Positions 33,565-42,687 of a stretch of DNA of 64,000 nt are shown here, piece after piece. The notes beneath the pieces are model-generated. The model had not been told where the DNA came from. It worked only from the letters and a program-made list of their open reading frames with translations, and did no database searches. The DNA is from Nocardia vermiculata NBRC 100427. GTDB taxonomy: Bacteria > Actinomycetota > Actinomycetes > Mycobacteriales > Mycobacteriaceae. Location: positions 372,001 to 436,000 of the forward strand of contig NZ_BDCA01000001.1 in the NCBI RefSeq assembly GCF_001613265.1. Direction: 5' to 3'. Position numbers and translations under genes: made by a program. Positions within the stretch are counted from its first letter, which is position 1. The number at the start of each line of letters is the position of its first letter.

Positions 33565-35081
33565 CAGAAGAAGCCCTGCTTGTTCGGCGAGTAACTGACC
33601 AGCAGGTTCTTGGTCTGCTGGTAGTGATCGAGCATCATGCGGTGGTTCTCCCGGCCGATGCCGGACTTCTTGTAACCGCCGAAGGCCGCGTGCGCGGGAT
33701 AGGCGTGATAGCAGTTGGTCCACACCCGCCCCGCCTTGATGCCGCGGCCCAGCCGGTAGGCGGTGTTGCCGTCACGAGTCCACACGCCCGCGCCGAGCCC
33801 GTACAGGGTGTCGTTGGCTAGCTCGAGCGCCTGTTCGGTGCTGTCGAAGGTGGTCACCGCGACGACCGGGCCGAAGATCTCCTCCTGGAAGACCCGCATG
33901 TCGTTGCTGCCCTGCAGGATGGTCGGCTCGACGTAGTAGCCGTCCGCCAGGCCGTCGACCTTGCGCGCAGTACCTCCGGTCAGGACCTCGGCGCCTTCCT
34001 GGCGGCCGATGTCGATGTAGGACATGATCTTCTCGTACTGGTCGTTGCTGGCCTGAGCGCCGATCATGGTCTCGGTGTCGAGCGGATTGCCGCTGACGAT
34101 CGCCTTGGTCCGTTCCAGGCAGCGAGCCATGAACTCGTCGTAGATCGAGGAATGGATGAGCGCGCGCGACGGGCAGGTACACACCTCGCCCTGGTTCAGC
34201 GCGAACATCACGAAACCCTCGACCGCCTTGTCCAGGAACGCGTCGTCAGCAGCCATCACATCGGGCAGGAAGATGTTCGGGCTCTTACCACCCAGTTCCA
34301 GGGTGACCGGAATGATGTTCTCGCTGGCGTACTGCATGATCAGCCGACCGGTGGTGGTTTCGCCGGTGAACGCCACCTTCGCCACCCGCGGACTCGACGC
34401 CAGCGGCTTGCCCGTTTCCACACCGAACCCGTTGACCACGTTCAGGACTCCCGGCGGCAGCAGATCCGCGATCAACTCGACCACCTTCAGGATCGAGGCG
34501 GGGGTCTGCTCGGCCGGCTTGAGCACCACGGCATTGCCCGCGGCCAGTGCCGGCGCCAGTTTCCAGGTCGCCATGAGGATCGGGAAGTTCCACGGAATGA
34601 TCTGTCCCACCACACCCAGCGGTTCGTGGAAGTGGTAGGCGATGGTGTCGGCATCGATCTCGCTGACGCCGCCCTCCTGCGCGCGGATGGCGCCGGCGAA
34701 GTATCGGAAGTGGTCCACCGCCAAGGGCAGATCGGCGGCGAGAGTTTCACGGACCGGCTTGCCGTTGTCCCAGGTTTCGGCGACCGCCAGCCGTTCCAGA
34801 TTCGCCTCGATCCGGTCGGCGATCTTGTTCAGGATGTTGGCACGCTCACCGGCCGCGGTGGCGCCCCATGCGTCGGCGGCAGCGTGCGCGGCGTCCAGCG
34901 CCAACTCCACGTCGGCAGCCGAGGACCGCGCCACCCGGCAGAACGTCTGCCCGTCCACCGGCGACGGATTCTCGAAGTACCTGCCCTCGACCGGTGCCGT
35001 CCATTGACCACCGATGAAGTTGTCGTAGCGGTCGGCGTAGGAGACGATGCTGCCTTCGGTGCCGGGCTTGGCGTAGATCAT
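33564..35081 (-). CDS. ExaC-type NAD-dependent acetaldehyde dehydrogenase
   Basis: ATG 35081 follows AGGAGCGCCCGTC; 505 residues. Catalytic residues are Glu262 (LELGGKSP) and Cys301 ([11 protein letters not shown], followed by a second Cys two residues on). [18 protein letters not shown] and FTGETTTGR mark the cofactor site; the end [14 protein letters not shown] is characteristic of the acetaldehyde/ExaC group. It oxidises short aldehydes from alcohol use. A GAF-type regulator gene lies upstream on the same strand, and the 138-bp gap carries repeats that look like its binding sites. Confidence 0.9.
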   Translation of the reverse strand: MIYAKPGTEGSIVSYADRYDNFIGGQWTAPVEGRYFENPSPVDGQTFCRVARSSAADVELALDAAHAAADAWGATAAGERANILNKIADRIEANLERLAVAETWDNGKPVRETLAADLPLAVDHFRYFAGAIRAQEGGVSEIDADTIAYHFHEPLGVVGQIIPWNFPILMATWKLAPALAAGNAVVLKPAEQTPASILKVVELIADLLPPGVLNVVNGFGVETGKPLASSPRVAKVAFTGETTTGRLIMQYASENIIPVTLELGGKSPNIFLPDVMAADDAFLDKAVEGFVMFALNQGEVCTCPSRALIHSSIYDEFMARCLERTKAIVSGNPLDTETMIGAQASNDQYEKIMSYIDIGRQEGAEVLTGGTARKVDGLADGYYVEPTILQGSNDMRVFQEEIFGPVVAVTTFDSTEQALELANDTLYGLGAGVWTRDGNTAYRLGRGIKAGRVWTNCYHAYPAHAAFGGYKKSGIGRENHRMMLDHYQQTKNLLVSYSPNKQGFF

Positions 35082-35115
35082 GACGGGCGCTCCTCGATGA
35101 GTCACGAAGGGTCGG

Positions 35116-35140
35116 CATCACGACATGGTTCATCGTGATG
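35116..35140. promoter_or_regulatory. Inverted repeat in the exaC-type leader
   Basis: CATCACGA, nine bases, TCGTGATG: a perfect 8-bp-arm dyad 34 bp upstream of the aldehyde dehydrogenase start. It could be an operator or a leader hairpin. Confidence 0.5.
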
Positions 35141-35155
35141 TGGACCACTATGAGC

Positions 35156-35177
35156 CACGAAGGTTGGCACAAGGTTG
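35156..35177. promoter_or_regulatory. 11-bp-phased direct repeat upstream of the aldehyde dehydrogenase
   Basis: AAGGTTG occurs at 35160 ending 35166 (as AAGGTTG within CACGAAGGTTG) and again at 35171-35177, one helical turn apart. Such phased direct repeats suit an activator, probably the GAF/winged-helix protein encoded just upstream. Confidence 0.45.
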
Positions 35178-35219
35178 AACCCGGCCGACATGCTCGAGAG
35201 CACGGCGTGCGTTGCGGGG

Positions 35220-36455
35220 TCAGCCCGTGCGGAGGGCGGTGTGCAGACGCGCAGCCGCCACCGCGCGGCGGGCGTCACCGACCGGCAGCAGGCGCAACGC
35301 GTGTTCGTGGATCTCGATGTCACCGGGCGCTCTGGCGCCGTAGTCCAACGCATATCCGGCCTGGTCGGCAGCCAGCACCGCGGTACGGACACCGACTTCG
35401 AGATACTCGCGCCACTCGACGATGCCCGGGGTCTGCGAGCCGGGCAACAGCGGGCCGCGATAGAGCCGCACCGCGGCGGCGATGTCACCGGCGGCGAGGG
35501 CGGCGAGCAGCTCGGTGGCATCGCAACGCACCGGGGTGGTCAACCGGTAGACCCGGTTACTGATATCGCCTCCGGTGGCACGGCGCAGATGCGAGACATC
35601 GGCTTTGAGGGTGCTGGACCCGGTGACCCGGTCCCCGTAGACCGCCAGTTGCAGTTGCTCCGGGGTATAACCGTCGGGTTCCAGCGCGAGCAGCGTGAGG
35701 ATTTCGAGTAGCCGGCGGCGCAACCGCACCGGCCGGCCGGACCGCATCAGCGTGCCACCGCCGAGACATTCCAGGCGCACCCCGGATTCGGTGACCACAC
35801 CGGCGCAGTGCAGTTTGGCCTCCACCGCGGCGGTCAGCGACAGCACGGTGGACATGGCCAGCGGATGGGAACGGTCCCACGTGGTCGACAGGTCCAGCAC
35901 CCCGAGCTGCCGGCCGTCGGCGGCGCGGATCGGCGCGCAGTAGCAGACCCAGCCGTGCAGCGCCTCCACCAGATGCTCGGCGGAGAAGACGGTGTTCGGG
36001 CGGCCGGTGTGCAGCGCCAGCGACAGCGCGTTGGTGCCCATGTGGTTCTCGTCCCACCGGCCCCCGGGAGTGAAACCCACCCGTTCGGCGCGCCGGCGCA
36101 TCACCTGTCCACCGTCGGACCACAGGATGGTGCCGGCCTCGTCGGTGACCGCGGCGACGAAACCGGCGTCGTGGGTGATGCCGTGCAGCTGATCCGACAG
36201 CTCGGCGATGGGGGCACGCAGTGGTGACTGCGCCCATTTCGAGGCCACGTCCCCGTCCGCGGCGGGCGCACAGTCGGTGGCGGGATCGACGAACGCTCGC
36301 GATCGAACCCACGACTGCGCCACATCGGGACGCGGGCGTACCGCGTCGGCGCGCAACGAACGCCCCGCACCGCGCGCGTCCGGAACCCAGCTCGCCCACT
36401 GTCGTTCCAGTGCAGCGCGGCGCCGAACCAGTGCGCTGTCCTGTCCTGATCGCAT
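35220..36455 (-). CDS. GAF-domain transcriptional regulator with C-terminal winged helix
   Basis: 411 residues from ATG 36455 (behind GGTGAG); a GTG 18 bases upstream is possible. After RPDVAQSWVRSR, a motif also seen at the N-terminus of AcoR-type activators, comes a GAF sensor (about 80-215: AAVTDEAGTILWSDGG, WDENHMGTNALSLAL, GVLDLSTTWDRSHP). The C-terminal part is not the usual sigma-54/Fis output but a winged helix of OmpR/SARP-like type (LEILTLLALEPDGYTPEQLQLAVYG, TLKADVSHLRRATGG) with a further helical end. It probably senses a small molecule such as an aldehyde or alcohol and activates the adjacent aldehyde dehydrogenase operon. Confidence 0.75.
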   Translation of the reverse strand: MRSGQDSALVRRRAALERQWASWVPDARGAGRSLRADAVRPRPDVAQSWVRSRAFVDPATDCAPAADGDVASKWAQSPLRAPIAELSDQLHGITHDAGFVAAVTDEAGTILWSDGGQVMRRRAERVGFTPGGRWDENHMGTNALSLALHTGRPNTVFSAEHLVEALHGWVCYCAPIRAADGRQLGVLDLSTTWDRSHPLAMSTVLSLTAAVEAKLHCAGVVTESGVRLECLGGGTLMRSGRPVRLRRRLLEILTLLALEPDGYTPEQLQLAVYGDRVTGSSTLKADVSHLRRATGGDISNRVYRLTTPVRCDATELLAALAAGDIAAAVRLYRGPLLPGSQTPGIVEWREYLEVGVRTAVLAADQAGYALDYGARAPGDIEIHEHALRLLPVGDARRAVAAARLHTALRTG

Positions 36456-36556
36456 CCGTATCTCACCCGTCACCGGTCGGTCCGCACGTGTGTCGGCTCG
36501 GCACTCATTGTCCAGCAGCGCGGGGTGACCGGGGCGCGAAATCGGCCGGTACGGGA

Positions 36557-37033
36557 TCAGATGGGCGTGAGTTCGAACAGCCGGAACCGGCGGGATCCCG
36601 CCAGGCGCTGTTCCATGGCGTATCCGGGCCAGTAGGCCACGGCGCGCTCCCAGGCTCGCTCCCGCGCCGCACCGCGCAGATGCTCGACACGAACCTTGAT
36701 CCGCACGCCCCCACTGTGCACCTCGGCGTCGGTGGCCGCCGCCAGATTCGCCGACCAGGACGGATGCTCGGACCGGCCCCAATTGGACCCGACCAGTAGG
36801 TACCGATCGGGGCGTTCGGGAACGTAGAGCAGCGAAACCGTGCGCGGCACTCCGGACCTGCGCCCCAGCACGGTGAGCTCCATGGACGGCAGCCCGGCCA
36901 GATCGAGGACGCCGTGCCGACCGCGGGTCAGGCGCCGCACGGACCGTTCCAGCACCGCGATCACCGGACCGGTGCGCATCACCCAGGGCATGCGCGCGAG
37001 CGTCCGGCCGAGCGCCGGCAATGGATTGATCAC
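36557..37033 (-). CDS. Deazaflavin (F420)-dependent nitroreductase-family oxidoreductase
   Basis: 158 residues from GTG 37033, four bases after the msrA stop. The pattern MELTVLGRRSGVPRTVSLLYV, YLLVGSNWGRSEHPSWSANLAA and a basic strand near RIKVRVEHLRG is the Ddn/F420H2-dependent fold, a split beta-barrel. Such enzymes reduce quinones or other acceptors with F420H2, as expected in mycobacteria and nocardiae. It is cotranscribed with msrA, suggesting a role in oxidative stress. The substrate is unknown. Confidence 0.8.
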   Translation of the reverse strand: MINPLPALGRTLARMPWVMRTGPVIAVLERSVRRLTRGRHGVLDLAGLPSMELTVLGRRSGVPRTVSLLYVPERPDRYLLVGSNWGRSEHPSWSANLAAATDAEVHSGGVRIKVRVEHLRGAARERAWERAVAYWPGYAMEQRLAGSRRFRLFELTPI

Positions 37034-37037
37034 GGGA

Positions 37038-37553
37038 CTACTGCGAGGTCGCAGAGCGCTCCGGCAACTTCCAGCCCGGCCGCGGGAAATGGCAGGTGTA
37101 GCCCTGCGGGTAGCGCACCAGATAGTCCTGATGCTCGGGCTCGGCTTCCCAGAACTCACTCGCCGGGGTCACCTCGGTCACCACGGGGCCGGGCCACAGG
37201 CCGGAAGCGTCCACATCGGCAATGGTGTCGCGCGCGATGCGCTGCTGTTCGTCGTCCAGGTAGAAGATCGCCGAACGGTAGCTGGTGCCGATATCGTTGC
37301 CCTGCCGGTCCTTGGTGCTCGGATCGTGGATCTGGAAGAAGAACTCCAGCAATGCCCGGTAATCGGTGCGGGCCGGGTCATAGGTGATCTCCAGCGCCTC
37401 GGCATGGCCCGGATGGTTGGGGTAGGTCGGGTAATCGTTGCTGCCACCGGTGTAGCCGACGCGGGTCGACACCACACCCGGCTGCTTGCGGATCAGATCC
37501 TCCATGCCCCAGAAGCATCCGCCTGCCAGAATCGCCCTCCGCGTTTCGGTCAC
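37038..37553 (-). CDS. msrA: Peptide methionine-S-sulfoxide reductase
   Basis: The start GTG 37553 follows AAGGAGAAAGC; 171 residues. The catalytic motif GCFWG (Cys13) lies at the N-terminus, followed by [26 protein letters not shown] and FFQIHDPS, all typical. MsrA repairs oxidised methionine in proteins using thioredoxin or mycoredoxin. No resolving-cysteine motif is evident besides Cys157 near YTCHF. Coupled to the F420-type oxidoreductase gene. Confidence 0.93.
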   Translation of the reverse strand: MTETRRAILAGGCFWGMEDLIRKQPGVVSTRVGYTGGSNDYPTYPNHPGHAEALEITYDPARTDYRALLEFFFQIHDPSTKDRQGNDIGTSYRSAIFYLDDEQQRIARDTIADVDASGLWPGPVVTEVTPASEFWEAEPEHQDYLVRYPQGYTCHFPRPGWKLPERSATSQ

Positions 37554-37786
37554 GCTTTCTCCTTCGATCTCGAGTTCCACAGAAAGGTCCCACACCTACA
37601 ACTCCGGACAGCACCGAAAAATGCCGGACGGGCCGTAATCACGCCGTCGGTGCTCTGGTCGTGACGTGCCCCAGCGCACCGGCCGCGGTTCCGCTGCCGG
37701 ATCACTGCACTCGTGCAGGGCGCGCAGCCCGGTCACGCGGACCGCTCGACACGAACCCCGGTACCCGGCGGCGGCGCGGTAAGGGA

Positions 37787-38857
37787 TCAATCCGAGGATA
37801 TCGGCGCGACACTCCTGTCCGGCGCTGGTTCGGCCCGCCGGGCGGGGTACCGCGCGGCGGCGACGATTTCCCGGGTCGGTCCGGTGCCCAGGGCGGTGGC
37901 GTGCTCGTCGATCCGCATCTCGTCGTCCCCGCGCAGCGCCTGCTCGCAGCGGCGGACCAGATCGCGCCGGTCGGTACCGGGGCCTTCGACCGGTAGCAGC
38001 ACCAGTTCGGCGACCACCCCCTCGGCGCGCAACACACGACGTGCCGAATCGAGGAACCCTTCCGCGCCGACGAAGGCCGGCACGGTCGACAGCTCGCCTC
38101 CGGCGCTCAGATAGCGCAGCCGGATCGGCTGCACCGGTGTGGCGGTGTCGACCGCGGCCTGGAACAGGGCCGGGCGAAATCGCCCGTGCGCACGACCGCA
38201 CCAGGTGGTGCCCTCGGGAAACACGCCGACCCGCTCTCCGGCCGCCAGCCGCGCACTCGTCGCGGCGATCACCTCGGGCAGTTGCCGCAGCCGCTCGCGT
38301 TCGATCGGGATCACCCGCATCAGCCGCGCCACCCGGCCCAGCACCGGCCAGGCGACCAGATCGGCCCGCGCAACGAAGCCCATCGGCGACACAGTGGCGA
38401 GTGCGAGCACATCGGCCCACCCGATATGTCCGGCCACCACGAGCAGGCCCGAACCACTGGGCGCCCCCTCGGCAGCGCCCCGCCGATCGATGACCCGTAC
38501 CCGTATTCCACAGCAGCGCAACAGCCACCGGGCACACCGGCGCTGCAGGCCCGCCCGACGCTTCGACGGCGTCAGCAGGTTGACCACCGGGAAGGCCGCC
38601 AGCAGCCCCGCGATACCCAGCACCCGCGCGGCCCGGCGGATCAGGCCCGCCCCGGTCGGCACCTCCACACAGCCGGAGCCACACGGACTGACCGGAGTCC
38701 ACGCATGGACGGGCGGAACCGGAATCCGAGCCGGCTCGACCGGGGCGGCGACGAGGCACCGTGCGTCCGCAACTCGGCTGCGATGCGCTGCGACGACCGA
38801 ATCGCCTGGCACACCACGCAGCTGCTTCGCCTCGGTGCCGACCACGGATGACGTCAT
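37787..38857 (-). CDS. PlsC-type acyltransferase, OlsA-like partner
   Basis: 356 residues from ATG 38857, sharing a base with the previous stop (TGATG); GTG 38860 is the alternative. The lysophospholipid acyltransferase motifs are HIGWAD (His144-Asp149, HX4D) and FPEGTT (213-218), after a hydrophobic helix near 78-95. A low-similarity, proline-rich N-terminal 65 residues precede the fold. It follows a hemolysin-like GNAT acyltransferase, the arrangement of OlsB-OlsA for ornithine lipid synthesis and of M. tuberculosis Rv3027c-Rv3026c. I infer O-acylation of a lyso-lipid made by the GNAT enzyme. Confidence 0.8.
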   Translation of the reverse strand: MTSSVVGTEAKQLRGVPGDSVVAAHRSRVADARCLVAAPVEPARIPVPPVHAWTPVSPCGSGCVEVPTGAGLIRRAARVLGIAGLLAAFPVVNLLTPSKRRAGLQRRCARWLLRCCGIRVRVIDRRGAAEGAPSGSGLLVVAGHIGWADVLALATVSPMGFVARADLVAWPVLGRVARLMRVIPIERERLRQLPEVIAATSARLAAGERVGVFPEGTTWCGRAHGRFRPALFQAAVDTATPVQPIRLRYLSAGGELSTVPAFVGAEGFLDSARRVLRAEGVVAELVLLPVEGPGTDRRDLVRRCEQALRGDDEMRIDEHATALGTGPTREIVAAARYPARRAEPAPDRSVAPISSD

Positions 38858-39732
38858 CACACACCTCCGGCCGTCCGCGCGCTCGCCGCTGCCGGCTTCG
38901 GCTGTTCGGCCGCGCGTCCATCCATCGCTCCCGCCGCGCTCTGCAGCCGGTCCAGATAGCGGGTGTTGATGGTCTCCAGGCCCAGCAGCGCAACGAAATC
39001 CGCGACACCGAAGTCCGGATCGTGCGCCGGTTCACCACAGATTTCGGCACCCAGGCGCAGGTATCCGCGCAGCAGTGGTGGCGGTGCGGGACGGGCTGTG
39101 CCCGCGAGTTCGTCGAGCCCGCGGCCGTCGACGACGACCGGGCGATGCGGGCGCACGCGGTAGGCCGGATCGGCGGCATGCCTGTCGAGCAGCAGGTTCC
39201 GGACCGCCGCCACGTTCACGCCGGGTGCCTCGGGCGGGGTCGCCCGCATCGGCACCGAGACACACCCCATCACCCAGTCGTAGCCGGTGAGCTGGATGTA
39301 GTGCAGAATTCCGGCCCACATGAGGGTCAGCACCGAGCCGTTGCGATGTTCGGGCACCACACAGGCCCGGCCCATCTCCACGATCCGGCGGCGTTCGGGA
39401 TCCATTGCGCTCAGGTCGAATTCGGTGGCGGTGTAGTACCCGCCCGCGGCGCGCACCCGGTCCGGAGGCAGCATCCGGTAGCACCCGGCGAACTCACCGG
39501 TCGTCTCGTCACGGACCAGCAGATGGTCGCAGTGGTCGTCGAATCGGTCGGCATCGCGCCCCTCGGCGTTGAACGGAATGTCGAAGCCCGGTTCCCCGGC
39601 GAACACCCGGTAGCGCAACCGCTGTGCGGCCATACGGTGGTCGGAGTCGGACGACACGACCAGGGAATATCGTGGCGCCGCCACCCCTGAACCGGTCGTG
39701 CGGGTCGCTGTCAGCACGGACGATGGCGTCAT
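38857..39732 (-). CDS. Hemolysin-like GNAT N-acyltransferase, OlsB-like
   Basis: 291 residues with the start at ATG 39732; no good ribosome site is seen and the start is uncertain. The core matches the OlsB/hemolysin-type acyltransferase (Acetyltransf_5): AAQRLRYRVFAGEPGFDIPF, DDHCDHLLVRDETTGEFAGCYRML, EMGRACVVPEHRNGSVLTLMW and GYDWVMGCVSVPM. OlsB transfers a 3-hydroxyacyl group to ornithine. The downstream PlsC gene, overlapping by one base, would complete ornithine lipid synthesis. M. tuberculosis Rv3027c is the likely counterpart. The substrate is inferred, not shown. Confidence 0.78.
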   Translation of the reverse strand: MTPSSVLTATRTTGSGVAAPRYSLVVSSDSDHRMAAQRLRYRVFAGEPGFDIPFNAEGRDADRFDDHCDHLLVRDETTGEFAGCYRMLPPDRVRAAGGYYTATEFDLSAMDPERRRIVEMGRACVVPEHRNGSVLTLMWAGILHYIQLTGYDWVMGCVSVPMRATPPEAPGVNVAAVRNLLLDRHAADPAYRVRPHRPVVVDGRGLDELAGTARPAPPPLLRGYLRLGAEICGEPAHDPDFGVADFVALLGLETINTRYLDRLQSAAGAMDGRAAEQPKPAAASARTAGGV

Positions 39733-39856
39733 GCATCGATGAAGCCAGGCCGATCCGGCGTCCCGGCGACAGACCGGTGTCGCCGCGATGCCGACCCGGT
39801 GAACGAGATGTCGGTCACACCGACTGTTCACGGCGACGACGGCTGCGGGCTACCTC

Positions 39857-41119
39857 CTACAGCGGATTGTTCGGATCACGTTCCGGCAGCGGCCGTTCGG
39901 TGATCACCGGACGCCCCAGTGGGTTACGGACCCGGCGCTTGGCGGCTTGATAGACCTGAATCGTTTCCGCGGCCACCACATCCCAGGCGAAGTCCTCGCT
40001 CAGCCGCTCGTGTGCGGCGTAGGCACGGCGCTGTGCGGCGATCGGATCGTCGAGTACCGCCGTCACCGCTTCGACCAGACCGGTCACGTCCGCGGGGTCG
40101 AACGAGGTTCCGGTGACACCGTCGATCACCAGCTCACCCAGCCCACCGGCCGTGGAGGTGACCAGCGGGGTTCCCGCGGCCGCGGCTTCCAGCGCGACGA
40201 TGCCGAACGGTTCGTAGCGGCTGGGCAGCACCACGGCATCGGCACCGTGCAGCCAGCCCAGGAGTTCGGCGTGATCCAGCCGCCCCGCGAAGTTCACCGC
40301 CCGCGCCACCCGATGCACCCGGGCACGCTCACGCAGCCATTCGAATTGGGTGCCGACACCGGCGATGGTCAGGGTGGCGCCGGGATGGGCCCGCCGGATC
40401 CGCGGCAGTGCGGCAATCGCGTCCTGGATGCCCTTCTCGTATTCGAGCCGGCCCACATACAGCAGCCGCGGCGGCCCCGACCGCGGCGAGCGCTCACGAA
40501 AGGTCCACGCCCCCACATCGATCCCGTTGCGAATCACGGTCACCGGAACCAGTTCGGGGCCGTAGAGGCTCTCCACTTCTTCCTGCATCGAGGTCGAGCA
40601 GGTGATCAGCGCGTCGGATTCCCGTGCCAGCCACCACTCCACCGAATGCACCTGTTTGTTGACCCGGCCCGACACCCAGCCGCTGTGCCGACCGGCCTCG
40701 GTGGCGTGGATGGTCGACACCAGCGGTACGTCGTAGTGTTCGGCCAGCGCGATGGCCGAGTGCGCGACCAGCCAGTCGTGCGCGTGCACCACATCGGGCG
40801 TCCAGCCCTCGGCGATGCCGGGTTTACTCAGCGCGATACCCGCCCGCACCATGGCATGGCCCATGGCCAACGTCCAGGCCAGCATGTCCTCGCCGAAGTC
40901 GAAGGACGGTGGGTCCTCGGCGACGGCGACCACCAGCACCCGTTCGTCGATGAAGGTGTGGGTGGGATGCGTCGTGGCGTCGGTTCCCATCGGCCGGCGC
41001 GCCAGCACGACCACCTCGTGGCCGGCCGCTGCCAGTTCGACGGCCAGGTGATGGACGTGGCGACCGAGCCCGCCGACGACTACCGGTGGGTACTCCCACG
41101 ACACCATCAAGATCTTCAT
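39857..41119 (-). CDS. GT4 glycosyltransferase of MGLP synthesis (Rv3032-like)
   Basis: 420 residues from ATG 41119, ATGA overlap with the GH57 stop. A retaining GT-B enzyme: N-terminal GGLGRHVHHLAVEL, DVVHAHDWL, and C-terminal LLYVGRLEYEKGIQ, SRYEPFGIVALEAAAAGTPLV with the E-x7-E pair. The gene order methyltransferase, GH57, glycosyltransferase is that of Rv3030-Rv3032, where Rv3032 elongates alpha-1,4-glucan for methylglucose lipopolysaccharide, a cytosolic fatty-acid-binding polysaccharide. UDP- or ADP-glucose is the likely donor. Confidence 0.88.
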   Translation of the reverse strand: MKILMVSWEYPPVVVGGLGRHVHHLAVELAAAGHEVVVLARRPMGTDATTHPTHTFIDERVLVVAVAEDPPSFDFGEDMLAWTLAMGHAMVRAGIALSKPGIAEGWTPDVVHAHDWLVAHSAIALAEHYDVPLVSTIHATEAGRHSGWVSGRVNKQVHSVEWWLARESDALITCSTSMQEEVESLYGPELVPVTVIRNGIDVGAWTFRERSPRSGPPRLLYVGRLEYEKGIQDAIAALPRIRRAHPGATLTIAGVGTQFEWLRERARVHRVARAVNFAGRLDHAELLGWLHGADAVVLPSRYEPFGIVALEAAAAGTPLVTSTAGGLGELVIDGVTGTSFDPADVTGLVEAVTAVLDDPIAAQRRAYAAHERLSEDFAWDVVAAETIQVYQAAKRRVRNPLGRPVITERPLPERDPNNPL

Positions 41120-42687
41120 GCCGGTCCTTCTGTTACTCCCGCCGAGCGGTGACCGACCACGGGGCTGCCCGTACCTCGCACGTCGAGCCGTCGCGCGTCC
41201 AGAGCGGGGAAGAATCCGTCGGCCGCATACCATCCTGCCGCCAACTGCCGTGCTTTGGCGAGTTGTCCGCCGGCGACAGCTGCGGCGATCTCCCGGACGG
41301 CGTGGGCGTGTTCGTGCGCGCGGTCGCGGGCGTACCCGGCCGCGGAGTCCTTGCTGACCATGAACGCCCAGTCACTGGACACCGCCAGGACGGCCTCGCG
41401 CAGCAGTTGATCGGCCATCGGGTCACGCAGGCCGTCGGACTGCGCGGCCATCTTGTCGAGCGTATCCAGCGCGGTACGCACCACCTCGGCGTTCAGGTCC
41501 ACCAGGTCGCGCACCTGGTCACCGGCCCAGACCCGCCAGTCCTTGCCCGATCCCCAGGACGAGTCGGCCAGGTCCACGGGGCTGCCGACATACCCGGCGG
41601 CGCGGGCGTCGGCCAAGGTCCCGACCGTCACACCGGCCTCGGGCAGGGCACGCAGCACCTGCTCGAGCCACTGCGGGCCCTCGTGCCACCAGTGTCCGAA
41701 CAGTTCGGTGTCGAATGCGGCCACCACGAGCGCCGGACGTCCGATGCGCTCGGATTCCGACAGCAACCGTTCCCGGACCGTGTCGACGAAATCGGCGACA
41801 TCGCGACGCACCGACCGGGCGGCGGCCGCGGGATCATAAGGCGCCTTGTCCGGCCCGGCGACCTGCTTGCCGGTGACGCGCGCCGGCTTCAGACCGGTGT
41901 CGTGGTCGTAGTGGTGGAAGTCGCGATAGTGGCTCTGGCCTGGATATCCCGATTTCGGCGACCACACTCGATAACTGACCTGGAGATCGCGGCCGAAGGC
42001 CAGAACATCGCTGCCGCGGACCGGGCGCCCGAGGGTCGTGTCACCGCGCAGCGCGGGTCCGTCGACCATGAAATGTGTCACACCGGCATCGGCATAGCCC
42101 TGTTCCATCCCAGGCGTGAAGCCGCATTCCGGCGCCCAGAGCCCGGTGGGCCGGCGGCCCCAGCGATGCCGCGCATCGGCCAGACCCTCGCGCAGCTGGA
42201 AGGACCGCAGCCGCGGGTCCAGCAGCGGCTGGAACGGATGCGCGAGCGGTCCGCCGAGCAGTTCGATCGCCTCGGCGTCGATCAACTCACGCCACACCGG
42301 TGAGCCGCCGTGCCGCCAGCGCACCTCGAAATCCTCGATCGCCGCGACGGCCAGGCCGTGTTCGTAGCGGCCCAGGTCGGTCCGGCCGGCCATCGACGCC
42401 TCGTCGGCGCGCATCTGCCAGTTGCCCAGCCAGTGATGCATGGCCGCGAGGGCATGTGGATCGTCGAGCTGTGCTGCCAGCACCGGGGTGATGCCGAAGC
42501 TGAGCAGATGCGATCGGCCTTCGGCGGCCAGCTGTGCGAGCACGCGGGCGACGGGAAGATAGGACGCCGCCCAGGACTGGTACAGCCATTCCTCACCGAC
42601 CGGCCACCGACCGTGGTGGGCCAGCCAGGGCAGATGCGAATGCAGGACCAGAGTGAACTGGCCCGGTACCGCGCGGGAATCGGTCAC
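41116..42687 (-). CDS. GH57 (DUF1957) alpha-glucan branching-type enzyme (Rv3031-like)
   Basis: 523 residues from GTG 42687, overlapping the methyltransferase stop by GTGA. GH57 landmarks: HSHLPW at the start (16-21), WAPECGF with the nucleophile Glu187, and AAFDTELFGHWWHEG with acid/base Asp326, followed by a helical C-terminal DUF1957 domain (SSDWAFMVSKDSAAGYA). Length and neighbours match Rv3031. GH57 branching enzymes form alpha-1,6 branches in glucans; here presumably in MGLP. Confidence 0.88.
   Translation of the reverse strand: MTDSRAVPGQFTLVLHSHLPWLAHHGRWPVGEEWLYQSWAASYLPVARVLAQLAAEGRSHLLSFGITPVLAAQLDDPHALAAMHHWLGNWQMRADEASMAGRTDLGRYEHGLAVAAIEDFEVRWRHGGSPVWRELIDAEAIELLGGPLAHPFQPLLDPRLRSFQLREGLADARHRWGRRPTGLWAPECGFTPGMEQGYADAGVTHFMVDGPALRGDTTLGRPVRGSDVLAFGRDLQVSYRVWSPKSGYPGQSHYRDFHHYDHDTGLKPARVTGKQVAGPDKAPYDPAAAARSVRRDVADFVDTVRERLLSESERIGRPALVVAAFDTELFGHWWHEGPQWLEQVLRALPEAGVTVGTLADARAAGYVGSPVDLADSSWGSGKDWRVWAGDQVRDLVDLNAEVVRTALDTLDKMAAQSDGLRDPMADQLLREAVLAVSSDWAFMVSKDSAAGYARDRAHEHAHAVREIAAAVAGGQLAKARQLAAGWYAADGFFPALDARRLDVRGTGSPVVGHRSAGVTEGPA

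Noticed and set aside
35116-35177. Possible riboswitch upstream of the aldehyde dehydrogenase
   Set aside because: Only a simple dyad and a direct repeat are visible, without the conserved core of a known riboswitch class.
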